Shown: in pieces, positions 37,522 to 45,350 of the stretch
How positions within the stretch are numbered: the stretch's first letter is position 1
Layout of the letters: the number at the start of each line of letters is the position of its first letter
From: Bifidobacterium amazonense
GTDB taxonomy: Bacteria > Actinomycetota > Actinomycetes > Actinomycetales > Bifidobacteriaceae
Length of the DNA: 47,995 nt
Reading direction: 5' to 3'
Assembly: GCF_018555435.2 (NCBI RefSeq)
Contig: NZ_JAFEJT020000021.1
Location: forward strand, 1-47,995
The notes under the pieces: model-generated
Seen by the model: only the letters and a program-made list of their open reading frames with translations
Told to the model about the DNA's origin: nothing
Databases searched by the model: none
Translations under genes and position numbers: made by a program

Positions 37522-38651
37522 GGGTTTCCTTTCTCGATTCGGTCGCAGAGCTCCAGATAGAGCGCGTCCATCGATCGTTGTGAGCGGCGGGCGTCGAGAT
37601 GGTCCAGCGAACCGCGCCATGAGGCGTAGGAGCTGCGGAAGGTGACCATGCTCATGCGCCCCTCCATGACTTGGCGGGCGAGTTTCTTGAGCTTGCGGCG
37701 TTCCCTGACGATGGCCTTGCGCGAGGGCCTGACGACGATGCGCCCGGTGTCGGTGATCGTCCACTTCTTCTTGAGCCATGTGAAGCCGTGGCCGAGTTTG
37801 ACGATCTTGGTCTTGCGGGGGTTGATGCGGATGCCGAGTCGCAGGGCTTCGGCCTCGATGTGCGTTAGGGCGCGTTCGAGGCGTGGTTTGTCGTGGTCGA
37901 TCACATACGTGTCGTCCATGTACCGGCCGCAGGCTTCGCAGCCGGATTGCTGTTCGAGCCAATGGTCGAGCCGGTTGGGATAGGCCACGGCGAACACCTG
38001 CGAGGGTTCCGAGCCGAGGCCGAGGCCGTGGGTGCCGTCCTCGCGGTCGACGAGCTGGGTGATGAGGCGCATGGTGCGCGGGTCCGTGATGTACGTCGAG
38101 GCTTGTCGGATGACGCCCTCATGGGGTATCGAACCGAAGTAGTCACTGAAGTCGACTAGGAGTATCCAGCCGTCCCGCCCGTGTTTCCGGTAGTGGCGGA
38201 CGAGCTGGCGTTTGAGCCGGTCCATCGCGTACTTGGTGCCCCTGCCCTTCATGTTCGCCGAGTTGCCGGCCGTGAAGGACGGGCTGTAGACGGGGCGGAT
38301 GAGCTGGGTGGTGAGGGCCTTCTGGACGACCTTCTCGGGGAACTTGGCGGCTTGGATGTGCCGGAGCTTGCCGCGTTCCATGAGGTCGAACCTGCGGAGC
38401 GGCATGGTGACGTCCTCCACTGCGGCGAGCTTGTCGCGGGTCGCCAGAAGCTGGCGCATGAGGTGGGTTTCGTAGGCCTGCGTGCCGGTCTTCCATCGGA
38501 CGCCCTTGGCCGCGTCGTGCGCGGCTCGATGGAGGACGTTGAGGTCGAGGATGCGGTCATACGAGTGCTCCGCCCGTCGGGCTTCGCGATGGGCTTGGCG
38601 TTTGGCGTCGCGACGGCGTCGTCTCGCCTCGCGCCGGTCCTGATTGGACAT
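37440..38651 (-). CDS. DGR reverse transcriptase
   Basis: The 403-residue protein starts at the ATG at 38651 (MSNQDRREARR) with AGGAAA upstream. A very basic N-terminus (residues 1-27) is followed by the RT palm and fingers. 'LLVDFSDYFGSIP' at 164-176 has the first catalytic Asp; 'LGSEPSQ' at 212-218 matches the DGR-type (I/V/L)GxxxSQ motif that replaces QGxxxSP of group II intron RTs; 'YMDD' at 244-247 is the catalytic box; 'INPRKTKIVKLG' is RT motif D/E. With Avd it would copy the template-repeat RNA into cDNA while misincorporating at adenines. The last 27 residues are a Pro/Ser-rich tail overlapping the next gene. It is downstream of the template repeat, as usual for DGRs. Confidence 0.95.
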   Translation of the reverse strand: MSNQDRREARRRRRDAKRQAHREARRAEHSYDRILDLNVLHRAAHDAAKGVRWKTGTQAYETHLMRQLLATRDKLAAVEDVTMPLRRFDLMERGKLRHIQAAKFPEKVVQKALTTQLIRPVYSPSFTAGNSANMKGRGTKYAMDRLKRQLVRHYRKHGRDGWILLVDFSDYFGSIPHEGVIRQASTYITDPRTMRLITQLVDREDGTHGLGLGSEPSQVFAVAYPNRLDHWLEQQSGCEACGRYMDDTYVIDHDKPRLERALTHIEAEALRLGIRINPRKTKIVKLGHGFTWLKKKWTITDTGRIVVRPSRKAIVRERRKLKKLARQVMEGRMSMVTFRSSYASWRGSLDHLDARRSQRSMDALYLELCDRIEKGNPCQTPPPSPSSSPSSVPAASAPSSRGC

Positions 38652-38915
38652 ATATGGGCTTTCCTGAAATGGGGGCACCCGGCGCCACCTCTGTGCGCCG
38701 TCGGGGTCAGGTGGCGTAGGCGCGTGGGCATGGAGCCGGTTCGACGGCGAGCGGCAGTGTCCGGCCATGCACGACAGCGGGTTGCCCCGCGCCGTCCGGG
38801 TGCTTGTTCACGCTCGGCCCCATAGGGGCTTCGCGATGGTTGACGGCCCCTTCAACAAAGAATCCCGCTGCGTTCGCTTTCGCTACTTGGACTGGGGCCG
38901 ACCGGGGTCGGTTGG
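38652..38915 (-). other. Template repeat to RT spacer
   Basis: These 264 bases between template repeat and RT gene have no credible ORF. In Bordetella phage BPP-1 the equivalent spacer is part of the DGR RNA that primes and positions cDNA synthesis, so a structured RNA is expected here. Just past the template, CCGACC pairs with GGTCGG across 2 nt (about 38899-38912). Confidence 0.55.
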
Positions 38916-39026
38916 TGAATCAGGGCAGGGCAGCGCCGTTCGTGTTGTTGGCGTTGTTGTTGTTCGCGGTGCCGTCCGTGTTGACGTTGGGCACGTTGTT
39001 CGTGTTGCCGGAGTTGGCAGAACGTT
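38916..39026 (-). repeat. DGR template repeat (TR)
   Basis: This 111-bp non-coding repeat aligns without gaps to the variable repeat (offset 632 bp). All 15 differences fall at adenines of the coding (minus) strand; none of the other 76 positions differ. Read in the frame of the target gene it contains 13 AAC codons, the template codon favoured by DGRs because NNC never gives a stop. The 3' end on the coding strand is an adenine-free stretch of 17 nt ending CCCTG, acting like the initiation-of-mutagenic-homing site. Confidence 0.96.
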
Positions 39027-39044
39027 ACTGGCCGTCAACCAAGA

Positions 39045-39473
39045 TCATGAGGGGAGGAAGCCCTTGTCGCGCGCGGTCTTCCTGTCCGCGGCCATGCGGT
39101 TGCGGAGCAGCAGTTTCTCGCGTTCGAGACGGCCGATGGCGTGGTCGAACCTGTTGAGGTCGGCGTTGTCCCAGATCGCTTTTATCAGGGCCATGTCGTC
39201 CTCCAGCACGTCGCACCAGCCGACGGCGTCCATGAGATGCCGGCGTCGCAGCTCGTAGGCCTGCCGGTCGGTCGGGTAGACGTCGCGGGCGTGGATGACC
39301 GATCGGACGAGCGCGTGCGCGTCCTTCACCGTAGGCAGTGCCAAGGTGAAGCGCATGCTCTTGGGCACGATCTTCTCGCTGCCCATGAGGCGGATGATCT
39401 CGACGCGGATGTCCGTGGCGAGCACCTGCCATTCGAGTGGGCTTGTCTTGCGTTTGCCGACCGGCACGCTCAT
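39045..39473 (-). CDS. avd: Avd-like accessory variability determinant
   Basis: The 142-residue basic helical protein starts at the ATG at 39473 with GGAGG 8 nt upstream. Four amphipathic helices are apparent: 'LEWQVLATDIRVEIIRLMGS', 'AHALVRSVIHARDVY', 'RRRHLMDAVGWCDVLEDDM' and 'HAIGRLEREKLLLRNRMAAD'. This is the four-helix-bundle (S23-like) architecture of Avd, which forms a pentamer that binds the RT and template RNA. It lies between target gene and template repeat, its usual place. Identity rests on fold, size, charge and position; sequence similarity to Bordetella Avd is not something I could measure. Confidence 0.85.
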   Translation of the reverse strand: MSVPVGKRKTSPLEWQVLATDIRVEIIRLMGSEKIVPKSMRFTLALPTVKDAHALVRSVIHARDVYPTDRQAYELRRRHLMDAVGWCDVLEDDMALIKAIWDNADLNRFDHAIGRLEREKLLLRNRMAADRKTARDKGFLPS

Positions 39474-39494
39474 AGGGGTTTCCTCCAGTGGATG

Positions 39495-39516
39495 GCCCCG
39501 CGCTAGGGCGCGGGGC
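39495..39516 (-). other. GC-rich hairpin between target gene and avd
   Basis: GCCCCGCGC (39495-39503) pairs perfectly with GCGCGGGGC (39508-39516), loop of 4. It follows the DGR recognition hairpin by 5 nt and could be an attenuator reducing avd/RT expression below that of the structural gene. No T tract follows. Confidence 0.55.
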
Positions 39517-39521
39517 GTGGA

Positions 39522-39543
39522 CGGCTAACCTGTCGGTTAGCCG
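39522..39543 (-). promoter_or_regulatory. DGR target-recognition hairpin with GACA loop
   Basis: On the coding strand CGGCTAACC, loop GACA, GGTTAGCCG forms a perfect 9-bp stem starting 4 nt after the variable repeat. In BPP-1 a hairpin/cruciform with an 8-bp stem and a GRNA tetraloop 4 bp past VR is required for efficient mutagenic retrohoming; GACA fits GRNA. The target gene's TAA stop lies inside the stem (39537-39539). No such hairpin follows the template repeat, matching its role in marking the recipient. Confidence 0.85.
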
Positions 39544-40907
39544 AGGTTGAAGCAGGGCAGGGCAGCGCCGTACGCGATGTTGGCGTAGTTGACGTTCGCG
39601 GTGCCGTCCGTGTAGACGATGGGCACGTAGTTCGTGCGGCCGGAGCCGGCAGAACGTAGCCAGTACCAGTTATTGGCGCCGGTGCGCTTGCGGTTGGCGT
39701 CGCTACGGGATAGGACGACGTAGGCGTTGTTCGGCGGGGTGCCGCCCGCGGTCTCGGCCGAGTAGTTCTTCTTGCCGAACGCTTCCCATTCGCTGGGCGG
39801 GAAGACCTTGGACACGACGCCGCTGCGCTGGCCGCTGTAGTTGGTGAACGGCACCTTGAGGCCCACGATGCTGTTCTTGACCGCGGTGGGCAGGCTGTTG
39901 TAGAAGGTGCCTTCCATCCACTTCTTGAGGTCGGAATTACCCCAGTCGTTGGAGTTGCTGGAGGCGTAGGCCATCGCGGTCGGGAAGAGCTTGTCCGGCA
40001 CGAACGTGAAGTGGTGTTTGCCGTTGGTCGCGTCGCCGCTGATGTAGTACTGATCGCGGCCGTTGCACACGTACTTGTACGTGGTGCCGCCGGCGGTGAC
40101 GTTGAAGTAGTCGCCGGGGATGATCGCGTTGATGTTCGCGTCGCCGGCCTTGGCGATGGCGGCGACCATTTCGGCGGGCGTGGCCTTGCCGGTGTCGTCG
40201 AACGGGGTCCAGCCCTCCAAGAGCTCGACGCCGGCCTTGATTTCCTTGCCGACGTAGGTGCCTGCCTTGGCCTTGGCGAGGTTGTCGGTGTAGTACTTGA
40301 CCTTCTCGTCGTCGGTGGGGCCGGTCTGGATGGACGTGACGGCGACGGTGGCCTTGACGGTCGGGTCGCTCTTGGAAGCGCCCGTGATGGTCGCCTCGCC
40401 GCCCTTGAGGTAGCTGATCGTGTACGTGGTGCCGGACTTGAGAGCCACACTGGCGATCGTCGGGGCGCTGGAGGTGACGACGAGGGTCTTGTCGGTCGCG
40501 TTCGTCGGCGCGACAGTGAAGGTGACATCGACGGACGTCTTGGTGTCGCCTTGGACGGTGGGCTTGTCGACGGTGATCGCGGTGACGGGGACGCGCACGG
40601 TGATGGTGAGCTTGGCCGTCGCGGCGGGGTTGCTCTTGGAGGTCACGGTGACGATGGCGGTGCCGCCGTCCGTGCCTTCCTTGGCGGCCACGGTGTACGT
40701 GTTGCCGGCGCCCTTGGTGAGGGTGACGAGGTCGGGCTTGTCGACGGCGACGGTGAACCGCTTGTTGCTGGCGGTGTCCGGGGCGATGGTGACGGTGAAG
40801 TCGGTCGATTCGCCGGTCTTCAGTGTGGCGGCGGTCTTGCTTAGGGTGACGCCGGTGACTGGTACGGCGGGTTTGAACGAGCCGTAGAGGGTTTGGATGA
40901 CTACCAT
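39537..40907 (-). CDS. DGR target: tail protein with Big2 domains and a variable C-type-lectin-like tip
   Basis: The 456-residue protein starts at the ATG at 40907, overlapping the previous stop (TGATG). A short N-terminal anchor is followed by two Big2-type immunoglobulin-like domains (about 15-105 and 106-195; 'VTGVTLSKTAATL', 'VTAITVDKPTV'). Residues about 215-456 resemble the DUF6273/formylglycine-enzyme-type C-type lectin fold used by DGR targets ('WGNSDLKKWMEGTFYNSL', 'NNWYWLRSAGS'). The last 40 residues are the variable repeat; diversified positions are 417, 421, 424, 427, 430, 432, 439, 441, 444, 445, 446 and 452. By position behind Tal and BppU it is a receptor-binding or adhesin tip. 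Binding partner unknown. Confidence 0.93.
   Translation of the reverse strand: MVVIQTLYGSFKPAVPVTGVTLSKTAATLKTGESTDFTVTIAPDTASNKRFTVAVDKPDLVTLTKGAGNTYTVAAKEGTDGGTAIVTVTSKSNPAATAKLTITVRVPVTAITVDKPTVQGDTKTSVDVTFTVAPTNATDKTLVVTSSAPTIASVALKSGTTYTISYLKGGEATITGASKSDPTVKATVAVTSIQTGPTDDEKVKYYTDNLAKAKAGTYVGKEIKAGVELLEGWTPFDDTGKATPAEMVAAIAKAGDANINAIIPGDYFNVTAGGTTYKYVCNGRDQYYISGDATNGKHHFTFVPDKLFPTAMAYASSNSNDWGNSDLKKWMEGTFYNSLPTAVKNSIVGLKVPFTNYSGQRSGVVSKVFPPSEWEAFGKKNYSAETAGGTPPNNAYVVLSRSDANRKRTGANNWYWLRSAGSGRTNYVPIVYTDGTANVNYANIAYGAALPCFNLG
39548..39658 (-). repeat. DGR variable repeat (VR)
   Basis: The 3' end of the target gene, encoding residues 417-454. Compared with the template, nine of thirteen AAC codons have changed: two by double substitutions to GGC and CGC, one to GTC, two to ATC and four to TAC. 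One ACG became GCG, and two edge adenines also changed. The outcome is Gly, Arg, Val, Ile, Tyr and Ala at predicted ligand-contact sites, with no stop codon introduced. The number of changes shows that at least one round of mutagenic homing has taken place. Confidence 0.96.
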
Positions 40908-42790
40908 CAGTTCTCCTTCATGGTTGCGATGCGGATGGTGATTGGTCCGTCGGGTTCGTTGGTGCAGATCATGCGCAGCGAGCCGTCGGGGACGTCGGGG
41001 TTGTCGGTGTGGTCCTGAATGACGGGGTTGGCGTTGATGTAGGTCTCGACGTTGTCCACGCTGGTGGTGGCCGGGCTGACGAGGTTCACGGCCTGTAGGC
41101 CTTGGATGGCTTTGGTGGCGGTGAGGTTGTCGTCGAAGTCGGCGACGGCGAAGGTGGCGTTGATGATGTGGGCGCCGCCGAGGGCGGTGAGTTTGTTGTC
41201 CACGATTTTGACGGTGGTGTCGTCCACTTGGACGCCGATGCCGTCGGCGGACACGTTCACAGCCTTGCCGGGGGCCGGTTTGGCGGTGACGACGCCGTCG
41301 GTGACGGTGATGCCGTTGCCGGCGGTGACGGTGGCGTTCGAGCCGTCGGCGCCGCGGGGGATGCCGAAGTCGAAGGTGACGTCGCCGTTGCCGTCGGTGG
41401 TGCCGGTGACGGTGACCTTGCTTCCGGGGTCGAGGGTGGTGACGGTGCCGATCTTGACGAGGGGCGTGTGGCCGTCCGCGCCTTCGAGGTTGCTCATGAC
41501 GAACTTGAGGGTGCGGTCGGTGGGTGTGCCGCCGGCTTCGACGTGGACGTCCGGGGTTCCGGTGCCGGGTGTGTATTCGAGGGTGATCGATGAGATGGCG
41601 GCGGTGTTCTCGCCTCGTTCGCCCTGCGGGATGTCGAACGTGGCGTGGTAGGTGTTGCCGGTCTTGGTCAGGGCCACATTGGCCTTGGTGCCGGGCGCGA
41701 CGGTGTTGGTTTGGTCGACGACGAGGCCGAAGCCGTCCACGGCGGCCTTCGCTTCGGCGGCGCTTGCTGCGGCGGCGTCCTGCGATGCCTTGGCGGCGGT
41801 CTTGGATGCGGTGGCGCTGTCGGCGGCTTGGGTCGCGGTGGTGGCCGAGCTGGCGGCGTCGGTCGCGGATTCCTCGGCCTGATCGGCGTAGCGGCCGGCC
41901 TGTGCGTCGCTGGCGGCCGCCTGTGCGGCGGATTCGGTCGCCGCGGTCTCGCTGGCCTTGGCGTTCGTCTCGGAGGTCTTGGCCGCGGTCTCGCTCGTCT
42001 TGGCGTTGGTCTCGGAGACCTTGGCCGCCGCCGCGGAAGCCGCTGCGGCGTCCTCGCTCGCCTTGGCGGCGTTCTGCGAGGCGAGGGCCGCGGCGGCCGA
42101 GTCGGCCGCGTTGCTTGCGCTGGTGGCGACTGCGGCTTCCGAGGCCTTGGCGTTGGTCTCGCTCGTCTTGGCCGCGTCCTGCGAGGCCTTGGCGGCGTTC
42201 TGCGAGGCGAGGGCCGCGGCGGCGCTTGCTGCGGCCTCTTCCTTGCTGGTGCCGATGTCGGCGAGGTGCTGGGCGGCCAGTTTCTCGCTGTCGGCGGCGT
42301 TCGCGGCGGATACCTCGGCCTGATCTCGCGCGGCCTCGGCTCGGCGCACGGCTTCCTCGAACTCGCCGGCGGCGTCGCCCGAGGTGACCTTGAGGACGCC
42401 GGACTCGACGTAGAGCGTGAAGGGGCGGGTGACGACGGTGCTTTCGTTGGCCTTGCCATCATTCTGGGTGAACTGGAGGCCGAGCGTCTTCTTGCCGACC
42501 GATTGGATGGCGCTGGATGGGATGGGCGCCTCGAAGGTCGCGGTGGCCGCCCCGGCGACGGGGGTCATGGTGATGCGGTCGCCGAACACCTTCGGGTTGT
42601 CCGGTTCGGGGTCGTAGAGCAGTCGGGCGGTGATGCCCTCGGGGTCGACGTCCTTGCCGCCGTTGGTGAGGACGGCGCGGACGACTCGCCCGTTGCGGTC
42701 GCCGGTCACGGCCGCGATCTGCGGCATGTAGTCGGACGCGGTGTCGCAGCGCAGCGTGATGGCCTTGTAGTCGTTGAGCTTGTCTGCCAT
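40907..42790 (-). CDS. BppU-type baseplate/fibre protein with Ala-rich coiled coil
   Basis: The 627-residue protein starts at the ATG at 42790 behind AAAGGAAAA. Residues 1-130 fit the BppU N-terminal domain of baseplate upper proteins ('ITLRCDTASDYMPQIAAVTG', 'GLQFTQNDGK'). Residues about 140-345 are an Ala/Ser/Glu/Lys-rich repeat, with units such as 'AKASETAATES' and 'AALASQNAAKASQDAAKTSE', predicted to be a long trimeric coiled coil. The C-terminal 280 residues are beta-rich with Gly/Asp turns ('IPQGERGENT', 'IPRGADGSNAT'). It probably links the tail tip to the variable protein encoded next. Its stop shares a base with that gene's start. Confidence 0.85.
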   Translation of the reverse strand: MADKLNDYKAITLRCDTASDYMPQIAAVTGDRNGRVVRAVLTNGGKDVDPEGITARLLYDPEPDNPKVFGDRITMTPVAGAATATFEAPIPSSAIQSVGKKTLGLQFTQNDGKANESTVVTRPFTLYVESGVLKVTSGDAAGEFEEAVRRAEAARDQAEVSAANAADSEKLAAQHLADIGTSKEEAAASAAAALASQNAAKASQDAAKTSETNAKASEAAVATSASNAADSAAAALASQNAAKASEDAAAASAAAAKVSETNAKTSETAAKTSETNAKASETAATESAAQAAASDAQAGRYADQAEESATDAASSATTATQAADSATASKTAAKASQDAAAASAAEAKAAVDGFGLVVDQTNTVAPGTKANVALTKTGNTYHATFDIPQGERGENTAAISSITLEYTPGTGTPDVHVEAGGTPTDRTLKFVMSNLEGADGHTPLVKIGTVTTLDPGSKVTVTGTTDGNGDVTFDFGIPRGADGSNATVTAGNGITVTDGVVTAKPAPGKAVNVSADGIGVQVDDTTVKIVDNKLTALGGAHIINATFAVADFDDNLTATKAIQGLQAVNLVSPATTSVDNVETYINANPVIQDHTDNPDVPDGSLRMICTNEPDGPITIRIATMKEN

Positions 42791-42800
42791 TGGTTTTCCT

Positions 42801-45341
42801 TTACTTCAGGGACAACGACGCCGATGGGACGGGGATGTCCATTTGGTCGTAGTCGGCTTGGGTCCACACCTTCTGTTCGCTCTCGTATTGGTCGAGCAAC
42901 GTCTTGGCCCCGGCGGTGTCGCCGTCCACGAGCAGCCTGAGCACGTCATGGAGCTTGCCGAGCGGGATTTCCTCGATGCCGGCCGGCATGCTCGTGTAGG
43001 CGTCGGGGCTGTCGAGGTCGAGCCCGTCGTCGGCGAGCGCCATGAGGAGTGTGTCGAGGACGTTGGTGCTGGCGGTTGATGCGCTGGCGGCTTTGGTGAC
43101 GGTGCCGACGCCGTCGGCGCTGACCATGACGTGGTAGTTGCTGTAGACGATGGCGCTGTAGTTGTTGGTGACGTCGATGCGGGCGTTGTGGCTTGGGGTG
43201 AGGAGTTGGATGCTGTTGTCGGTGGCGTAGACGTGGTATCCGTGGTTGCCTATTTCGATGCCTCTGACGTTGGCCCATCCTGAGTCGCTGGCGACGAGGT
43301 AGCTGTTGCCGGTGAGCAGCATGTAGCATGCGCTGGGGCTGATGCCGATGCACGGGTAGTCGTCGCCGCTGGCGGTGTGGATGACGGTGCTGCCGCTTTG
43401 CCCCTGCGGGTCGTTGCCGACTTCGAGGAACGGCTGGTTTCCGAGGGCGCTGGCGCGGAAGAGGCTTGAGTAGCTGGTGCTTCCGGCGATGGTGAAGAGT
43501 TCTCGGCCGCTGGAGACGAGTTTCATGGCGTTGCTGCCGCCTACGGTGAGGTAGTTGTTGTCGTCGGGGCCGATGGTGTTGCCTCTGAGGCTGACGTTGC
43601 CGTTGTAGTCGGTCATGGTGCCGGCGTCTCCGCCGCTGCCGGTGACGTGGAAGCCGCTGGCGTCGATGGTGGTGGTGGTCCATTTGCCGTCGACGTAGCC
43701 GCTGATGCGGATGGTGCCGTCGGTGATCTGGATGCCGCCGCCGCTCGTGAGGTCCCATGTGTTGCCGGCGCCGTCGGTGATGCGGCCTCGTTTGAGGATG
43801 ACTTCGCCGGTGTTGAGGTTGATGCTGACGGTGTTGGCGTTGTTGTGGATGATGCCGCTGGTGAAGTTGATTTCGCCGGTGTCCAGATTGAAGTAGCTGC
43901 TGCCGCCTTGGATGATGCCGGTGACGATGGTGTCGGCGACGAGGCCGGCGCCGGTGCCCATCGTTCTCCAGTTCCATGTGCCGTCCGACTTGCGGCTGTT
44001 GGCGATGCGGAAGTAGCCGCCGCCGATCTGGATTGCCATCGTGGCGTCGCGGTCGCTGCCGTCGGCTCGGAGGGGCTTGTCGTAGACGATGATGCCCTCG
44101 TTGGGTTTCAGGTACGTGTAGCCGCCGGTCTGGTTCATTTTGCCGTTGAGGCCGTTGATGACGCCGTCCAAGTAGGGGCCGGTGAGGTTGGCGGCGTCGT
44201 CCCAGACGCCCGAATGGGACCATAGTTGCTGCACGGTGTTCTGGACCTGTTTGTTGGTCTTCGTGAAGCTGGGGGTCACGTTGCCGAAGGTCAGGGTGGT
44301 GCCGCTGGCGGACTCCAATAGGTCTTCCTCGATCTTGAGGACGCGGGCGGAGAGGCGCAGCGGGGTCGGGAAGAGCCGGTCGACGACTTGGATGGTGTCG
44401 CCGATGCCGATGCCCTTGACGCCCTGACCGGCCTGCTCCAATTGAATGCTGTTGATCTCGTAGGTGACCGACGGGGTGCTCCACTTGGTGAGCTGGGCCT
44501 TGCCCAAGCGCAACAGCGTGGCGGGGTCGTCGGAGTCGTATTCGATGAAGCCCTCGGAGGGGAGGATTTCACCGTTAGGCCCGGGACGCCCGTAGAGCTT
44601 CAGCAGGGCGGGGTCGGTGACGTCGATGTACTTCTTCCCACCGTTGACCGAATCGATGGAGACCTTGTCGTCGCTGGTGTTGCCGTCCGCGCCGATCTTG
44701 CTCTTGCCGTACACGTACAGGCGGGTTATCGGACGGCGGCTGTCGGTGGCTACCCTGACGCCGGTCAGGTCGCGCCCCCATTCGATGCGCCGGCCGAGCT
44801 CGTCGCCGGTCGAGGCCAGAAGGTTCACGGTCCGGTTCACGATGCGCGTGCCGGTCTCGTCCGGCTCGCAGGTTTCCTCGATCTCCAGATCGTAGGTGTT
44901 GGCGATCTGCTGGAGCATGTCGAGGGCGTTGGTCTGCGAGATGTCGAGGTCGGCGGTGTTCACGCCGTTGGATTCGACCTTGCCGACCTTGAAGCGGGTT
45001 TGGTTGAGGCAGTACGCGAGCGCGCCCTGTGCTCCCCCGTTGAGCTTGTACCGGTCGATGCCCTTGAGGGATAGTTCGTTGAGGATGGTGGGGGCGGTGA
45101 CTTGCCAGTATGGTTTTCCGGCCGTGTCGTGGACTTGTTCGGGCACGCTTACGCTGTGCTCGCGCCAGATGCCGCTCTTGTCCCGGTAGGCGATGATGTC
45201 GCCCTGATCGACCGGGGTGCCGGTGGTGATGGTGAGGGTGTTGGTGCCGTCGGTGCCGAGCTCGCGCGACGCCTTGACGACGTCGTGGAGTTGGCCGTCG
45301 GCGATGGGCTGGCCCCATCGGTCCATGTGGAGGAAACGCAT
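42801..45341 (-). CDS. Tail-associated lysin/tip protein (Tal, prophage endopeptidase tail family)
   Basis: The 846-residue protein starts at the ATG at 45341 with AAGGA upstream. The N-terminal 350 residues ('RFLHMDRWGQPIADGQLHDV', 'NALDMLQQIANTYDLEIEET', 'GKAQLTKWSTPSVTYEINS') match the gp27-like hub domain of Tal/prophage tail endopeptidase proteins. The remainder is beta-rich and repetitive, as in tail fibres ('TDGTIRISGYVDGKWTTT'). The last 60 residues are helical. Tal sits at the tail tip under Dit and carries the host-recognition apparatus. No peptidase motif was confirmed. Confidence 0.88.
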   Translation of the reverse strand: MRFLHMDRWGQPIADGQLHDVVKASRELGTDGTNTLTITTGTPVDQGDIIAYRDKSGIWREHSVSVPEQVHDTAGKPYWQVTAPTILNELSLKGIDRYKLNGGAQGALAYCLNQTRFKVGKVESNGVNTADLDISQTNALDMLQQIANTYDLEIEETCEPDETGTRIVNRTVNLLASTGDELGRRIEWGRDLTGVRVATDSRRPITRLYVYGKSKIGADGNTSDDKVSIDSVNGGKKYIDVTDPALLKLYGRPGPNGEILPSEGFIEYDSDDPATLLRLGKAQLTKWSTPSVTYEINSIQLEQAGQGVKGIGIGDTIQVVDRLFPTPLRLSARVLKIEEDLLESASGTTLTFGNVTPSFTKTNKQVQNTVQQLWSHSGVWDDAANLTGPYLDGVINGLNGKMNQTGGYTYLKPNEGIIVYDKPLRADGSDRDATMAIQIGGGYFRIANSRKSDGTWNWRTMGTGAGLVADTIVTGIIQGGSSYFNLDTGEINFTSGIIHNNANTVSINLNTGEVILKRGRITDGAGNTWDLTSGGGIQITDGTIRISGYVDGKWTTTTIDASGFHVTGSGGDAGTMTDYNGNVSLRGNTIGPDDNNYLTVGGSNAMKLVSSGRELFTIAGSTSYSSLFRASALGNQPFLEVGNDPQGQSGSTVIHTASGDDYPCIGISPSACYMLLTGNSYLVASDSGWANVRGIEIGNHGYHVYATDNSIQLLTPSHNARIDVTNNYSAIVYSNYHVMVSADGVGTVTKAASASTASTNVLDTLLMALADDGLDLDSPDAYTSMPAGIEEIPLGKLHDVLRLLVDGDTAGAKTLLDQYESEQKVWTQADYDQMDIPVPSASLSLK

Positions 45342-45350
45342 GGCAGTTCC

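Noticed and set aside
37440..38651. RT as a group II intron or retron enzyme
   Set aside because: There is no maturase or endonuclease domain and no intron RNA or msr/msd around it; the LGSEPSQ motif, Avd and the TR/VR pair point to a DGR.
38804..39157. A plus-strand ORF covering the template repeat
   Set aside because: It has no RBS or homology and overlaps avd. The repeat is explained as non-coding DGR template read from the minus strand.
38916..39658. TR and VR as a simple gene duplication or CRISPR-like repeat
   Set aside because: Random divergence would not place all 15 mismatches at template adenines, and only two copies exist with no spacers.
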